64,000 nucleotides of DNA from contig CM055319.2 in the NCBI GenBank assembly GCA_029255685.2, forward strand, positions 21,794,247 through 21,858,246, written 5' to 3'. The position numbers were made by a program, and so were the translations under genes. Below, piece by piece: positions 52,875 to 63,800 of the stretch; the first letter of the stretch is position 1; each line of letters opens with the position of its first letter. The notes beneath the pieces were generated by a model that was not told the DNA's origin, made no database searches, and saw nothing but the letters and a program-made list of their open reading frames with translations. This stretch comes from Silene conica (Eukaryota > Streptophyta > Magnoliopsida > Caryophyllales > Caryophyllaceae).

Positions 52875-52935
52875 CTTCCCAGGAGGTCACCCATCCTAAG
52901 ACTACTCCCAGCCAAGCACGCTTAACTTTGGAGTT
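52875..52935 (-). other. 5S rRNA-like promoter segment in the left Cassandra LTR
   Basis: The minus strand reads AACTCCAAAGTTAAGCGTGC and continues to GGATGGGTGACCTCCTGGGA. This covers the box A, intermediate and box C region of the 5S internal Pol III promoter. It lacks a full 120-base 5S gene structure and is part of the retroelement, not an rRNA gene. A second copy at 53939-54000 has CTATCC in place of CCATCC on the plus strand. Confidence 0.9.
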
Positions 52936-53307
52936 CTTTTGGATGGATAACCAGAAAAGAAAGTGCACTTTGTTGATATGAGTAGTACTTTCAATCCCTT
53001 TAAGTACTAGTCATATAAGCCTATCAAAGGACCTCTTCAAGGGGTTACCCACCCGAATATCATATTCGGTGCAATGGAGTATTACACACCCCCACTTGAA
53101 GAACGCAACGTCCTTGTTGCGCCTGGCAGCATCCGACTGCAGCCGAGCCAAACCAGGAATCCTCCCCCGCTTGGTTGGTGACCTTGGTACTCCTAACCAC
53201 AGGCGCTCACCAGACGGTCGCAGGGTTGCTCCGATACCATTTGTAACACCCCGGCCCAAACATAGGACCATAAATGTTGGCCATGGTAACTCACCAGGCT
53301 ATGTACC

Positions 53308-53861
53308 TGTAACAACCCGACCCGCCACGGTCGTAACACAAACCCAATAAGATGGGTGTGCACTTTTGGGCCTGTTATTTGTCCTCACTTAAGCCCAAAA
53401 GCACAAGGCCTTGTTACTAAGTGGTGGGTGGAAGTTATTATAAACATATCACAAGCCTCACATTCTACCGATGTGGGACAACTTTTTCTCTAATACTCTT
53501 GGGGTGTTACAAACTCCCCCACTTTAAGAACACAACGTCCTCGTTGTGCCTCAAACTTGACCACAACCAGGGCCAGAATCCTCCCCGCTAGGTGTGTGAC
53601 CCGGGTACTTCCGACCACAGGCTCACCACACGGTCGCAGGGTCGCTCTGATACCATCTGTAACAACCCGACCCGCCACCGTCGTAACACAAACCCAATAA
53701 GATGGGTGTGCACTTTTGGGCCCGTTAGTTGTCCTCACTTAAGCCCAAAAGCACAAGGCCTTGTTACTAAGTGGTGGGTGGAAGTTATTATAAACATATC
53801 ACAAGCCTCACATTCTACCGATGTGGGACAACTTTTTCTCTAATACTCTTGGGGTGTTACA
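53308..53861 (-). mobile_element. TRIM nested in the Cassandra LTR, 554 bp
   Basis: A perfect GTACC duplication (53303-53307 and 53862-53866) bounds it. Two 204-bp LTRs, 53308-53511 and 53658-53861, start TGTAACAACCCGACC and end GGGGTGTTACA and differ at three positions by eye. On the minus strand the PBS TGGTATCAGAGC (53655-53644) follows the 5' LTR after two bases, and a purine-rich AAAGTGGGGGAGTT precedes the 3' LTR. The 146-bp internal region is similar to that of the surrounding Cassandra, but the LTRs are unrelated and have no 5S-like stretch. It has no coding capacity. Confidence 0.93.
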
Positions 53862-55022
53862 GTACCGGCCTCACAGCTAGACCAACACGAGTCCTTTCCA
53901 GCGCATTTTGTTTTCACTCATGCGCATCCTGGGAACCTTCCCAGGAGGTCACCTATCCTAAGACTACTCCCAGCCAAACACGCTTAACTTTGGAGTTCTT
54001 TTGGATAGATAACCAGAAAAGAAAGTGCACTTTGTTGATATGAGTAGTACTTTCAATCCCTTTAAGCACTAGTCATATAAGTCTATCAATGGACCTCTTC
54101 AAGAGGTTACCCCACCCGAATATCATATTCGGTTCAATGGAGTATTACAAATATTATTATGTGAAATATTATCCAAATAAACCTGTTTTAAGCTTCACTA
54201 TTTATTTATGTCATATCGGTGTTTCAAATGCCGGTAAATGTGAGTTCAAAGATTAATTCTTTGATTTCACATTTTTGATGAAGTGAGAATAAAGATAACT
54301 GTATTCACTGGAGTAATATGATGTTCCTCTAGAAGCCTCGTTCTAAGGGAGGTTTGGGAATAAGAAACATTAAATGTTTCAACCAAAGTCTCCTTGCCAA
54401 AATTGGTTGTAAATTAATTTCTAATCGGGAGTGCCTTATCACTAAGCTTTTCGGAAAGAATATCGAATCTTACAGAAATCAATCATGGATTTTGATCAAG
54501 ATAGAAAGTCTGGAAATAAGTCATGGGGTGAATGAGGGGTTAGATGAGGTGAAGCTCCTTCGAAAGAAACTTTTATGGAAGGTGGACAATTGTTCTTTCT
54601 TGAATGTCTGGAAAGATAGATGGATTCAAGGGGTTTCTCTTGAACAAATTCTTAATATCAATGACCAGGTTACTAATCTTATCCATCAATTTCCATTTGT
54701 TTACTTCATGATGACTCCGGGATATGGAAGGAGGATGCAATTACCCACTTCTGTGGTACCAATATTATTCCATATATTTTATCAGTTACCCTTCATATTG
54801 AAGACTGCCAAGATTATGTGTACTGGAATGCAATTAGAGATGGGGTTTTCTCAATTAAATCTGGATATTATAACTTGGCATTTAATATCCTTTGGGAAAG
54901 TCGTGCTACACGCAGGGACAATATGCGTGTTCATGAGAATTTGGTTCCATTCTTTAGAAAGAGACTTGAAGCTTTTAGATTTCGGGTAAATTGAAGCTTT
55001 TTCTATGGAAAATAATGACTAA

Positions 55023-55245
55023 GGCTCTGTTCTTTCTGGCTTAATTTCAGTTCCTTTCAATTTTGGTTGGTTGTATTCCGTTAAGTTTTATTTACGTTCA
55101 ATCAATTATTTTCAATTAATCTCTTCACAAAAGAGACTTTTGATTCAACTAAATTCATTGCACCTCAATTCCACTCAATTTAGTTCAATTATGCTCTACT
55201 CCAATTTGTTCAATTCAGCTCGTTTCAGCCGAAAAGAACAGGGCC
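55023..55245. mobile_element. Tourist-like (PIF/Harbinger) MITE, 223 bp
   Basis: The left end GGCTCTGTTCTTTCTGGCTT is mirrored by the right end, reading GGCCCTGTTCTTTTCGGCTG in reverse complement. TAA flanks both sides (55020-55022 and 55246-55248), the expected 3-bp duplication. The interior is a run of CAATT-rich motifs without a frame. Confidence 0.88.
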
Positions 55246-55256
55246 TAACTCCTAAC

Positions 55257-55628
55257 CTAGGTAACACAAACACTTCTTCTAATTAGCCGTCCAGTGTCCG
55301 ACATCGTGTCTGACACTTGGACACCCACACTTGTTGGACACACATGACTAAACATATTATAGTTTAGAGGGGAATAAAACTTTTAAAAAGATCGATTAGA
55401 AGATAAGTTTAGATGGAAAAATAAGAATTAGTTATAGTAAAAGTCGAATTGTACCTTTACTTGTTTAGATTTAGTTTCAAATACATGATAAAAATAAAAT
55501 TATACGTTATTTATAACCATAAAATATGTATTTTATTATATTTAAATGACGTGTCTTGTGTCCTGAATTTCATGGGATGTCGTGTTACGTGTCCGTATCG
55601 TGTCCGTGTCCGTTTTGGTGCTACCTAG
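55257..55628 (+). mobile_element. GTGTCCG-family miniature element, copy 2
   Basis: The ends are CTAGGTAACACAAACAC and, in reverse complement, CTAGGTAGCACCAAAACGGA. The flanks CTCCTAAC (55249-55256) and CTCCTTAC (55629-55636) form an 8-bp duplication with one change. GTGTCCG-rich subterminal blocks surround an AT-rich core. The 8-bp duplication points to a hAT-type transposase. Confidence 0.85.
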
Positions 55629-55969
55629 CTCCTTACCAACTGGTGCAGAGGAATGAAGAAGTCTTAAATGGGATTACAATTATAGGATGTGCTCTATTAT
55701 GGGTAATCATGTGAAAACAATAGAGCATATATTTGGAGAGTGCATTATATCTGATCATATATGGAGGGCATCACCACTTGGAATTAGATGTTCTGGGGAT
55801 AAGAACATTCCAATTCAAACATGGATTGTTAATTGGATTACTTACTTGGACAAAGAACACAGTAGGGATGCTTATGTAACATTCATAAGCACATTAGCGT
55901 CTCTAGTGTATTAGAAATTCTGCATTTTTTATGTATGAAAGGTTTGACCTTCTTCGAGAGATAAAGATT

Positions 55970-56510
55970 ATAGTGGGTCGGGTTCCCAACCCAAACCCTC
56001 AGAGTCTGACTCTAACGGGTCGGGTATGGGTCTGGATTTTTGAGACCCGCTCGGGTATGGGCCCTACATCAAAAGTTTGGGTCCGGGTCCGAGTCTTGGC
56101 GTTGGGACCTTACCTGAATCTTAGGTCCTTATATTTATTGAAAAAAGAAAAATTAGAAAAGAACACACATACGAATGTCAATAACCCAAATAACACACAT
56201 ACAGTCATACGGACGACTGTTATTAGTTATCAGTAATATACTATACGCATTAAGAATAATGAGGAAATTGATGAAAATGATAAATTTGAGTATTAGGTAA
56301 ATGATATAATTCAGAGAAAGAATTGCTTAGTAAAAAAAAATGCAGACCCTAGGATAGACCCTACCCGGATCCTCTTGGTCGGGTATGAGTCCATTAATTT
56401 CAGACCCTTTCGAGTCTGGGTCGGATATGTATCCAAGGTATGTGACCCAAGAATCAGGTCTAGGTCTTGCTGAACCCTACCAAACCCTACCATTGCCAAC
56501 CTTAGTTATG
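55970..56510. repeat. Possible miniature element with GGGTCGGGT-rich ends
   Basis: The left part (55975-56120) is rich in GGGTCGGG and GGGTATGGG; the right part (56345-56505) is rich in the complementary ACCC words, ending AACCCTACCATTGCCAACC. This is the pattern of a common plant hAT-type MITE, but I could not fix exact ends or a target duplication. Confidence 0.45.
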
Positions 56511-56519
56511 CGCAAATTC

Positions 56520-56656
56520 TCGTTTGTGACGGACATATCCGTCGCAAACTTGCGACGGGTCAAATATTACCACTTGGGTAAGAAAAAAAAAGCATTTAAG
56601 ATTTTTAATATTTTGTCTTATATATACAAGTGGGAGAACTTGACCCGTTAGAAACA
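56520..56656. mobile_element. Possible MITE with GACGGACATATCCGTC palindrome
   Basis: The left part has GTGACGGACATATCCGTCGC and then CGACGGGTCAAATATTACCA; the right part has ACAAGTGGGAGAACTTGACC. The GGTCAA and CACTTG words are mirrored. Borders are approximate, and the right end abuts the GTGTCCG-family copy at 56667. Confidence 0.5.
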
Positions 56657-56666
56657 CAAGCGAGAC

Positions 56667-57165
56667 CTAGGTATCACGGACACTTCTCCAAATGAGCCGT
56701 ATCGTGTCCGACACCGTGTCCGACACCGACACTCCACGGACACATGCCGAAACGTGTCCAACACGTAAACAGCCGTGTCTAACTTTCTACATTTATTTGG
56801 GCACGTGTCCGACGCGTGTCCATGGTATTTGAGCCGTGTCCGTCGCGTGTCCACGATATTTGGTTATCATTTACGATGAATGATGTTCTTGAAATGAGAA
56901 ATGCGTTATCGAAAGAGATCAATTAGAATATTGATTCGGATGAGGAATGAAAATAAATTTATTATCAAGGGCAAGTTTTACATCCACCTATTTAAAATTA
57001 ATATCAAATACTTTTACAAAAATAAAATCAAAAATTTATAACTATAAAATGTATATTTTATGAAATTTAAATGTCGTGTCCCGTGTCCTAAATTTCATGG
57101 TATGCCGTGTCGCGTGTCTGTGTCGTGTCCGTGTACGTGTCCGTGTCCGTTTTGGTGCTACCTAG
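56667..57165 (+). mobile_element. GTGTCCG-family miniature element, copy 3, 499 bp
   Basis: The ends are CTAGGTATCACGGACAC and, in reverse complement, CTAGGTAGCACCAAAACGGA. The flanks AGCGAGAC (56659-56666) and AGCGAGAT (57166-57173) make an 8-bp duplication with one change. It is longer than copy 2 because of extra GTGTCCG repeats on the left. It lies about 830 bp upstream of the kinase start codon. Confidence 0.87.
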
Positions 57166-57173
57166 AGCGAGAT

Positions 57174-57994
57174 AGTATGACATACCTCCTCTCCGTATAC
57201 AAAATCGTACACTTGAGAGGACACCTTGACTTTTTTCCTTTCCTTAATTTGGGAATTTTACGAGAATTTTGTTCATCCCGGAACCTCATACGTCATACAT
57301 GGATACATCTTCTTCATCCTCCTCCTATCTTTCTTTTTTGCGCCTTTTCTTACAGACGTACACAATTACACAAACATAAACCGTCACCTCTTATCCCTCA
57401 CATTTTTACCCGGGTATGTCATTCTTTTATTTTCATTCATTTCAGTTTTTCTCTCATTATTTTCCTTCTCATCTTCTACATTTTCATGCTTCATTTCCTT
57501 GTGCAATTATTGCCCTTTCTTATTTTAAATGTATATATTTCGTTTCTTTACCTTTGATTGCAATAATCCTATAAAAATATGTAAACAAATTAATTTTTAT
57601 TCTGATTGTTACAGCTTTTGATCTACAATCCAGAAAATGGTAAATTTTTGATATCATCTTATCAATTGTTTTTGTTTTTATGACATTGCAGAGAAATGCA
57701 ATTTCCGAAGTACTATTCGGGGTTGTAATACATAATAATATGATTATGAAGCGTGTTCTGGGTTGTTTATGATTTGAGTTTTGATGGCATTTGATGATGA
57801 TTATGGAGGAGTTTGTATGTGTGTGTGTTTCTGATCTGCTGATTGATGAAATAAAATGGGCAACCTGGAGCTGTTATTATCAGAAGGAATATTTGGAATG
57901 CAAAATGCGTTTGGTTGGTCAATTTCTGTAGTAGTAGTAGTAGTAGTAGTTTTATACCTCTAAGAGCTTTAGGTTCTGGGTGGTCGTCTGGTCG
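57174..57994 (+). promoter_or_regulatory. Upstream region and probable 5' leader of the kinase gene
   Basis: No coding frame is convincing. CT-rich sequence around 57290-57480 and a (GTA)7-like microsatellite at 57929-57949 lie before the ATG. A leader intron is possible, since plant kinase genes of this group often have one, but I could not define its borders. Confidence 0.4.
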
Positions 57995-60809
57995 ATGGAT
58001 GGGGAGTCCACCTCCTGGATTTGGAGAGCCAAATTTTCACATACGGTCTACCGTCGAATTGATCCGTCTAGATTACCCTCTGGTCCAATAAGATTTCAAA
58101 CACGAGAAATTCCTAAATTTAAACCAACTGATTTACATAAGGAATCAGACCCCGACGACATATCAGTGATATCACAGATGCAGGGGAAGCCTTTGACAAA
58201 TAAGCATAGGTCAGTATCACCTCTGCCTACGAGTCTCCTTCCTGACACCTTTAAGGAAGCTCTTTCAGAGACAAAGAGGTTCTCCACACCTCATAGAACA
58301 TGTGAAGAACTATCTCATAAGATATCAGATGAACCCAGTGTCAAATTCAGGCCACATTCTATTCCTTTGAGAAATATATCGCAATCGGAAGGTTTTGGAA
58401 AATCAAAGAGGAAGAAGGATTCTAGCTGCTTAAAGTTCTTTGATCATGGAGGAGGTAAGGTAACAGCTTTGGATGCAGTTGATGCTCTTAACATAGATCT
58501 AACAAAGTTAAGAATTAGTGACAAGTTTGCTTCCGGAGCAAACAGTAGGCTTTATCGTGCCGAATATGATGGAGAACCAGCTGCTGTAAAACTTATGTGT
58601 GTACCAACTAATGATGAATCTGGTTCATTGGGTTCTCAATTAGAGAAGGAGTTTACCCGGGAAGTTTCTTTTCTCACTCGGCTCCACCATCCAAATGTGG
58701 TTAAGGTATTTTTGTTGTTTATCCTTTAATGCATGGGTACTAGCAAGTTTGAGAATATTGTTTGATTTTATATCCTGCTTCCTTGCTATATGGGGCAATC
58801 TTAAACCTTTTTTAAGCTCAAGTGTTTGCATGGTAATAGCAAGTTTGAGGAGTATTTTTCCGAAATAGGCGATTTGCGGTAATTAATTAACGAAATACTT
58901 AAATTCTGAAATTTAATGGGTCCATGTAGGATTGGAATACCTGAAGCTGCACCCAGAGCCAAGTCGCCCTCCCCCTAGGCGATTTTACCTAAAACCCACC
59001 CAAAGCCAAGTCGCTCCCCGCCCCAGCGACTTGGCTCTTACACTTTCAATCAATTGTGGATGGAATTCTTGCTTGGAAAGTATAAGCATGGGAGTACAAG
59101 TGACAAGTCGCTTCCCTCTCCAACGACTTGACTCTTTCTATAATATTTCAGAAATCATGTGTTGGAAGTTGGAACTACATGACAAGTCGCTCTCCCCCAT
59201 GGCGGTTTGTATCAAAGTCGCTTCCTCCCAGAGCGACTTGCTTCTGGGAGGATTTTTGCTTCGGTTTTCAAAAGTTTACCGTTTGGATATGGTCACCCTC
59301 CGGGTAAGCGATTTGAATACGAGCCTAGCTTCGGTGATGACGTGGACCCATTTTCGATAATAAATTTCAAAAGTTACCTATTTTGTTAATTAATTACTGC
59401 AAATCGCCTATTTTGGAAAAAAAATCAAGTTTGAGAATATTGTCGTTGACCAAACATATAGATTTTTTCTCTTTCCCTTTCTAGTTTCCTTTCCGTCCAT
59501 CTAAACAAGGGCTAAATGTGTGATAACGTGTTTTAGCTCAAGTGTTTGCATATCTTAATTTTCATGTTCTAGCTTTAATAAACTTCTTTGCTTAATTCAT
59601 TGTTTCGGTTTCATTATTTCATACTTAATTTATGTATATTTTGTTTGGATTTCAGTTCATAGCAGCCTGGAAAGAATCACCTGTTTATTGTATAGTAACA
59701 GAGTACTTGTCAGAGGGTTCATTGCGATTGTTCCTGCGTAAGCTTAATCATGCGCCTCTTCCTTTAGAGAAATCAATCCCTTTTGCTTTAGAAATTGCCC
59801 GTGGTATGGAATACATACACTCACAAGGTGTCATCCATCGCGATCTTAAACCTGAAAATATATTGATTGATAAAGATTTTCACTTGAAAATTGCTGATTT
59901 TGGGATAGCCTGCGATGAAGTCCATTGCGATCCATTGGCCGAAGGTCCTGGCACGTACCGTTGGATGGCTCCTGAGATGATTAAGCACAAACGTTATGGA
60001 CGCAAGGTCGATGTATACAGCTTTGGGCTAATATTGTGGGAAATGGTTTCTAAGACTATTCCATACGCGGGGATGTGTCCTTTTGCGGCGGCATTCGCTG
60101 TAGTTAATAAGGTCCGTCTTTTGAACTGCTTTCTTTATTTTATAGTACTGGCATACTAAGCTTTTCAAGGTGAAATCATCACATTATAACCTGTTAATTT
60201 AACCTTGCTGGAATCAATTTAGGAAACCAGTCAAAACACGGAACCTGATTATGTTAGAACTTAGAACATATGAGACTGAAGGTGCAATTTTTCCGGTTTG
60301 TTATAGCCTACCATTCTAAAAAGTACAATTACCTACGACTGAAATCAGTAGTCTCAGTGTAGTACTGCATTCCACTTATTTTACAGATTATATCTAAGAG
60401 CTTGTTGGTATTGATCATGGGTTTTTGAATGGAAATTCGATTTCATAGCTCATTGTTCATGGTTTTTTTTATTTGAAGATGTTTTGTCTATTATTTTAAC
60501 TATGCTATTCTAACAGAAAGGAATTTGAACTTGTAGAATCTGAGGCCAGCTTTCTCAATGGAATGCCCATCCGCCATGAGAGCTTTAATTGAACAATGTT
60601 GGTCCTTACAACCTGAAAAGAGGCCTGAGTTTTGGCAGGTTGTAAAAGTTTTAGAGCTGTTTGAATCTTCACTTGCCCATGATGGAACTTTGAAGCTAGT
60701 ACAGAGTTCTATCTGTCTCGACCATAAAAAGGGTTTTCTTCGTTGGATTCGGAAGCTTAGCCCCCCTCATTCTCACTCTACGCCTATCCCTAAGCCGAGA
60801 GACACCTGA
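57995..60809 (+). CDS. Raf-like (group C, HT1-related) protein kinase
   Basis: Three exons, 57995-58705, 59656-60111 and 60537-60809, join in phase 0 to 479 residues with GT-AG introns. I chose the ATG at 57995 because MDGESTSWIWRAKFSHTV matches the usual start of this family (SSWIRRAKFS-like); the preceding in-frame codons start with GTG. A polar N-terminus (1-165) is followed by the kinase domain: glycine loop ASGANSRLYR (179-188), Lys199 in AAVK, Glu223, HRDLKPEN (298-305), DFG (318-320), and GTYRWMAPE (336-344), a plant Raf-like signature. The C-terminus has CW-type subdomain XI (IEQCWSLQPEKRP). All catalytic residues are present. Plant Raf-like C kinases act as cytosolic Ser/Thr/Tyr kinases in light, CO2 and stress signalling. 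The exact substrate is unknown. Group C5 is my best placing, from memory. Confidence 0.93.
58740..59555. repeat. Tandem duplication in kinase intron 1, second copy split by the MULE
   Basis: TAGCAAGTTTGAG occurs at 58740 and 58837, about 97 bp apart, and AGCTCAAGTGTTTGCAT occurs at about 58815 and 59535. The second unit is interrupted by the 58850-59425 insert. After removing it, two diverged copies of a segment of about 100 bp remain. Confidence 0.6.
58850..59425. mobile_element. Mutator-like MITE in intron 1 of the kinase gene
   Basis: Long inverted ends of roughly 75 bp: the left contains TTCCGAAATAGGCGATTTGC and GTAATTAATTAACGAAATA; the right mirrors it with TTAATTAATTACTGCAAATC and CGCCTATTTTGG. 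CAAGTTTGAG flanks both sides (58840-58849 and 59426-59435). The 9-10 bp duplication with long ends fits MULEs, but the word also occurs at 58743, within a pre-existing tandem duplication. The centre holds five AAGTCGC-type hairpins. It has no transposase frame. Confidence 0.8.
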
Positions 60810-63800
60810 TTCTTATTAGGACCTGGCTTTTGTGGCCATAATCAAACATATATAGTAGGCTTCTTTATCAGTCTGTTTTGATTTTATCATCTACGAGTAT
60901 TCCACATTCTTTTAACGGAGTTATTAGATTAGAAGTGTAAAGTGTGAGAATACTTCAGATATTCGAAAAGACACTGTTGTGTTTGTTTTTTTGCAAACAC
61001 TATTAGCTCTTATGTTTGGGGGTCGAGTATTTAATGGCCTTCAAATGTGGAAATGTATGCTAAACTTTTCTCTTTTAGTTTGAATATTAACATTTTATTC
61101 GTTAGCAGAGTCTGGTCATGGGCTGGTCTTTGAAATGCTAGTGTTTTTTTTACAATTTTCTGAACAATGTTTTGTTTCCATATTCTGTTTTTTTTTTCTT
61201 TTTTGCGCGTGTGAATTGCGCAAACAAAGACGGGCCAGAAACTAATATCTTAGCAAAAGACAACATATTAATCGAAACTGCTTTTGGGCTTTTGAACAGC
61301 TACTCTCTGTGTATTGTATTGTTTCATGGCACAGGTTTTTTGGCTGTAGATGGAGCCTCAATGACGGTTTTGATATTGATGGGGCTCAGGTCATGAGTGT
61401 CACCACTCAATGACTTTTTATTAGCTATACTAGCTGACATGTGCATGTCAGGTATGTGGGTATGACATGGAAGGTCATGTTTCATTGGTTTCGGCTATTC
61501 TAAGTGATAAAGTTCTCTGACCTGGATACAACGGCTGGAAATGATAAAGGTTAAGAGGATAGTTTGTTGTTGCGAGTTACGACGCTCGATGAACAACACA
61601 ACCAAGGAGATGGTTACTTGTGAGACAGAATAGGTGAGTTTTTGTCTCTACTAAAAGATTTGTTTTTCTTACAGTGCTTGAACTTGTTCTTCAGTTTAGC
61701 CCCCTCTTTTTGGTAAATTCTTCTCTTGTCTGATCACCTAGTATAGTGGGCTTGTGACATGAGCTTGAACTTGGCTCCAAATCATATCCTTTTTGAACTC
61801 TCATCTCAAAGACAGTGACATATTACCGTGAGTTTGAAATCATCATGGGATTAAAAATATTTCGAATCTGCCGAGAGCTTATAAAAGTCTTCCAACCTAA
61901 GTTTAAGCTTACGGTTCTGACTTCTGATACAGTGGACGATGGCTGTTTCCTGCATCATTGATGGACCTTTTGAAAGTCATATTTCAGGGCCATAGCTGAA
62001 TTAAGGTTAGAAATTGTTTTGAATTGTCTGAACTGACTGTTTACAACTCTTGTTCTGATCCTATTTTTCAGCAAGAAAGTCTTGTCTTTTAATGCTATTT
62101 AGTTAACATTCTATTTTCCGAAGAGAAATATATCAGAGGTCTAAGATCATACCACAATGACAACAATTAAAAAAACATTTAAGCTATCCCAAAAGGATAA
62201 ATTGAATACTGTCATTTGGGTATGTTTGCATTTGGACTGAATTGGGCCATTTCGGGATCATGTATGTTATTTTTGAGTCATGGACATGTAAATCAGTTCA
62301 GGGACACCAAAATTTGAGTTGGCTTGGCGTTTGTTGATTTGTTCATATGTATGGGTCGGGTCCATTATTTTCGTGTCTTATTTTGGTAGGTCTAGTTTCT
62401 ACTTTCTACTAACATGAATCATTGTTTGCAACTTTTAAATGTCACGAGGAAATTAAGAAAAAACTGTTTGTATTACTGTATTGGATTACTGGCGGATTTA
62501 TGCTTTTTGGTAATACAGCTACTGGAACGCCAAAAACCAGAGATTTTCTTTTTGTCAAATTTATTCAATTTTTATGCTAACAAATTTTGTGCAATTTAAA
62601 ACTTTCAGCATGCCATGGTACGATTAAAAATCCATGCATCAGATGATGATTTCTATCTCTGAAGTGTCACCGTAAACAAGAACGTGGGTTGTGACTCCTC
62701 TTCAATGTGGTTGGATGTGGTTGAGGAAGATTTTACTGAACTGCAACATGTTCATGTGAACTGCTTAGAGACTTAGCTTGAGACGAGTTTGGTCGAGACT
62801 TTAGAGATCGACCTTGGAGCTTCATTACCACACATTTTAAGAATTGGTTAATTGTAAGACGGTATTCTGCCTATCCAGGTTAGTCCCTTGTTCTACTAAA
62901 ATGTTTACGTTACTCCCTCCATCCCACTTTTATGGTGTAACTATATAAATAACAAAACATTTAACCCATCCTCATAAAGCCACCTCATCACATTTAATTT
63001 TTTTTTTTTTTAAAAAGAGTAAATTAGATCAACTCAAATGTAGGAGGTTTCAAAAATAGAGAAAATAAATCAACTCAAATCGGTTTTTTTGAAGCAGTTT
63101 TAGGAAAAAATGCAATTTAAGGGAGTAATTTTAGGAAAAAATTTCAAAAGGGAGTAATTTTAAAAATTTTGATTTCAAAAGGGAGTAAAATTTAATTTAC
63201 TCTTTAAAACAGTAAATGTGGGCCCCGCAGCAAAGAAAATGAATTTAATTTCTGGAAAACCGCTATGTTTATGTTGGTACGTAAATAATAAATGTTGTTT
63301 CAGAAATCACAGTATTTTGATTAAAATAATATTAATAATAAATTACACCAATTGATAAAAATAAGAAATTTAAATACTAAAATGTAACTACAAATGAACT
63401 AAAAAAATATAGAACAAAATATTTTAATTCCAAGAAATTAATTTTAGAAAACTTTTGAACAGTTTATAATAACAAAAGTCTTAGTTCTATATAAAAAAAA
63501 AAGAGTTTTAGTATATTTACGAGAAATATAGTTTTTTTTTTCCGATTTTAATATTACCGTGGTCAGATTTTTTTCGTCAAATAACTAAAATTCATCAGCA
63601 AAGTTACAAAAATTAATACTAAAATTCCGCCCAATTATATCGTTTATATTTTGTTAATAATATTTACGTACTGTTTTTTTTAAAAGGATACCCATGCAAT
63701 TTTACACGGGTTTAAAACTAGTTCCCTTCCAATTTTATCCCAAATTAATTGTCCCATTTCCAAATCTACTAATGAAAAACTTCAAATTATCCAATATTGT

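Larger units (their letters stand above)
52743..54149 (-). mobile_element. Cassandra TRIM retrotransposon with 5S-like LTRs
   Basis: The element is bounded by a perfect AATAT duplication (52738-52742 and 54150-54154). The left LTR is 52743-53086 (344 bp) and the right LTR is 53242-54149, split by the nested TRIM at 53308-53861. The 155-bp internal region holds, on the minus strand, a PBS TGGTATCGGAGC (53239-53228), one base from the initiator-Met form. Each LTR contains a stretch like 5S rRNA (52875-52935 and 53939-54000 on the minus strand), with AAGTTAAGCGTGCTTGG and GGATGGGTGACCTCCTGGGA, the hallmark of Cassandra. There is no coding capacity, so it depends on other elements to move. Confidence 0.93.
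54330..55914 (+). pseudogene. Decayed L1 LINE remnant split by two miniature elements
   Basis: Plus-strand pieces: 54348-54480 reads GGLGIRNIKCFNQSLLAKIG, the conserved segment after the RT domain; frames shift repeatedly through 54990. The zf-RVT piece at 55680-55800 has MCSIMGNHVKTIEHIFGECI. Removing the Tourist (55023-55245) and the hAT-type element (55257-55628) brings ATGACTAACTCC next to TTACCAACTGG, a continuous LINE reading. The end near 55914 is a guess. Confidence 0.75.

Noticed and set aside
52875..52935. 5S rRNA gene
   Set aside because: Only the internal promoter part is similar, it is duplicated in two LTRs with matching target duplications, and it is the known hallmark of Cassandra.
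57980..57994. GTG start giving five extra residues before the kinase
   Set aside because: The ATG at 57995 gives the N-terminus usual for the family; the upstream codons are leader sequence.
58932..59360. 142-codon frame in kinase intron 1
   Set aside because: It lies wholly within the Mutator-like MITE and reads through its hairpins; no domain.
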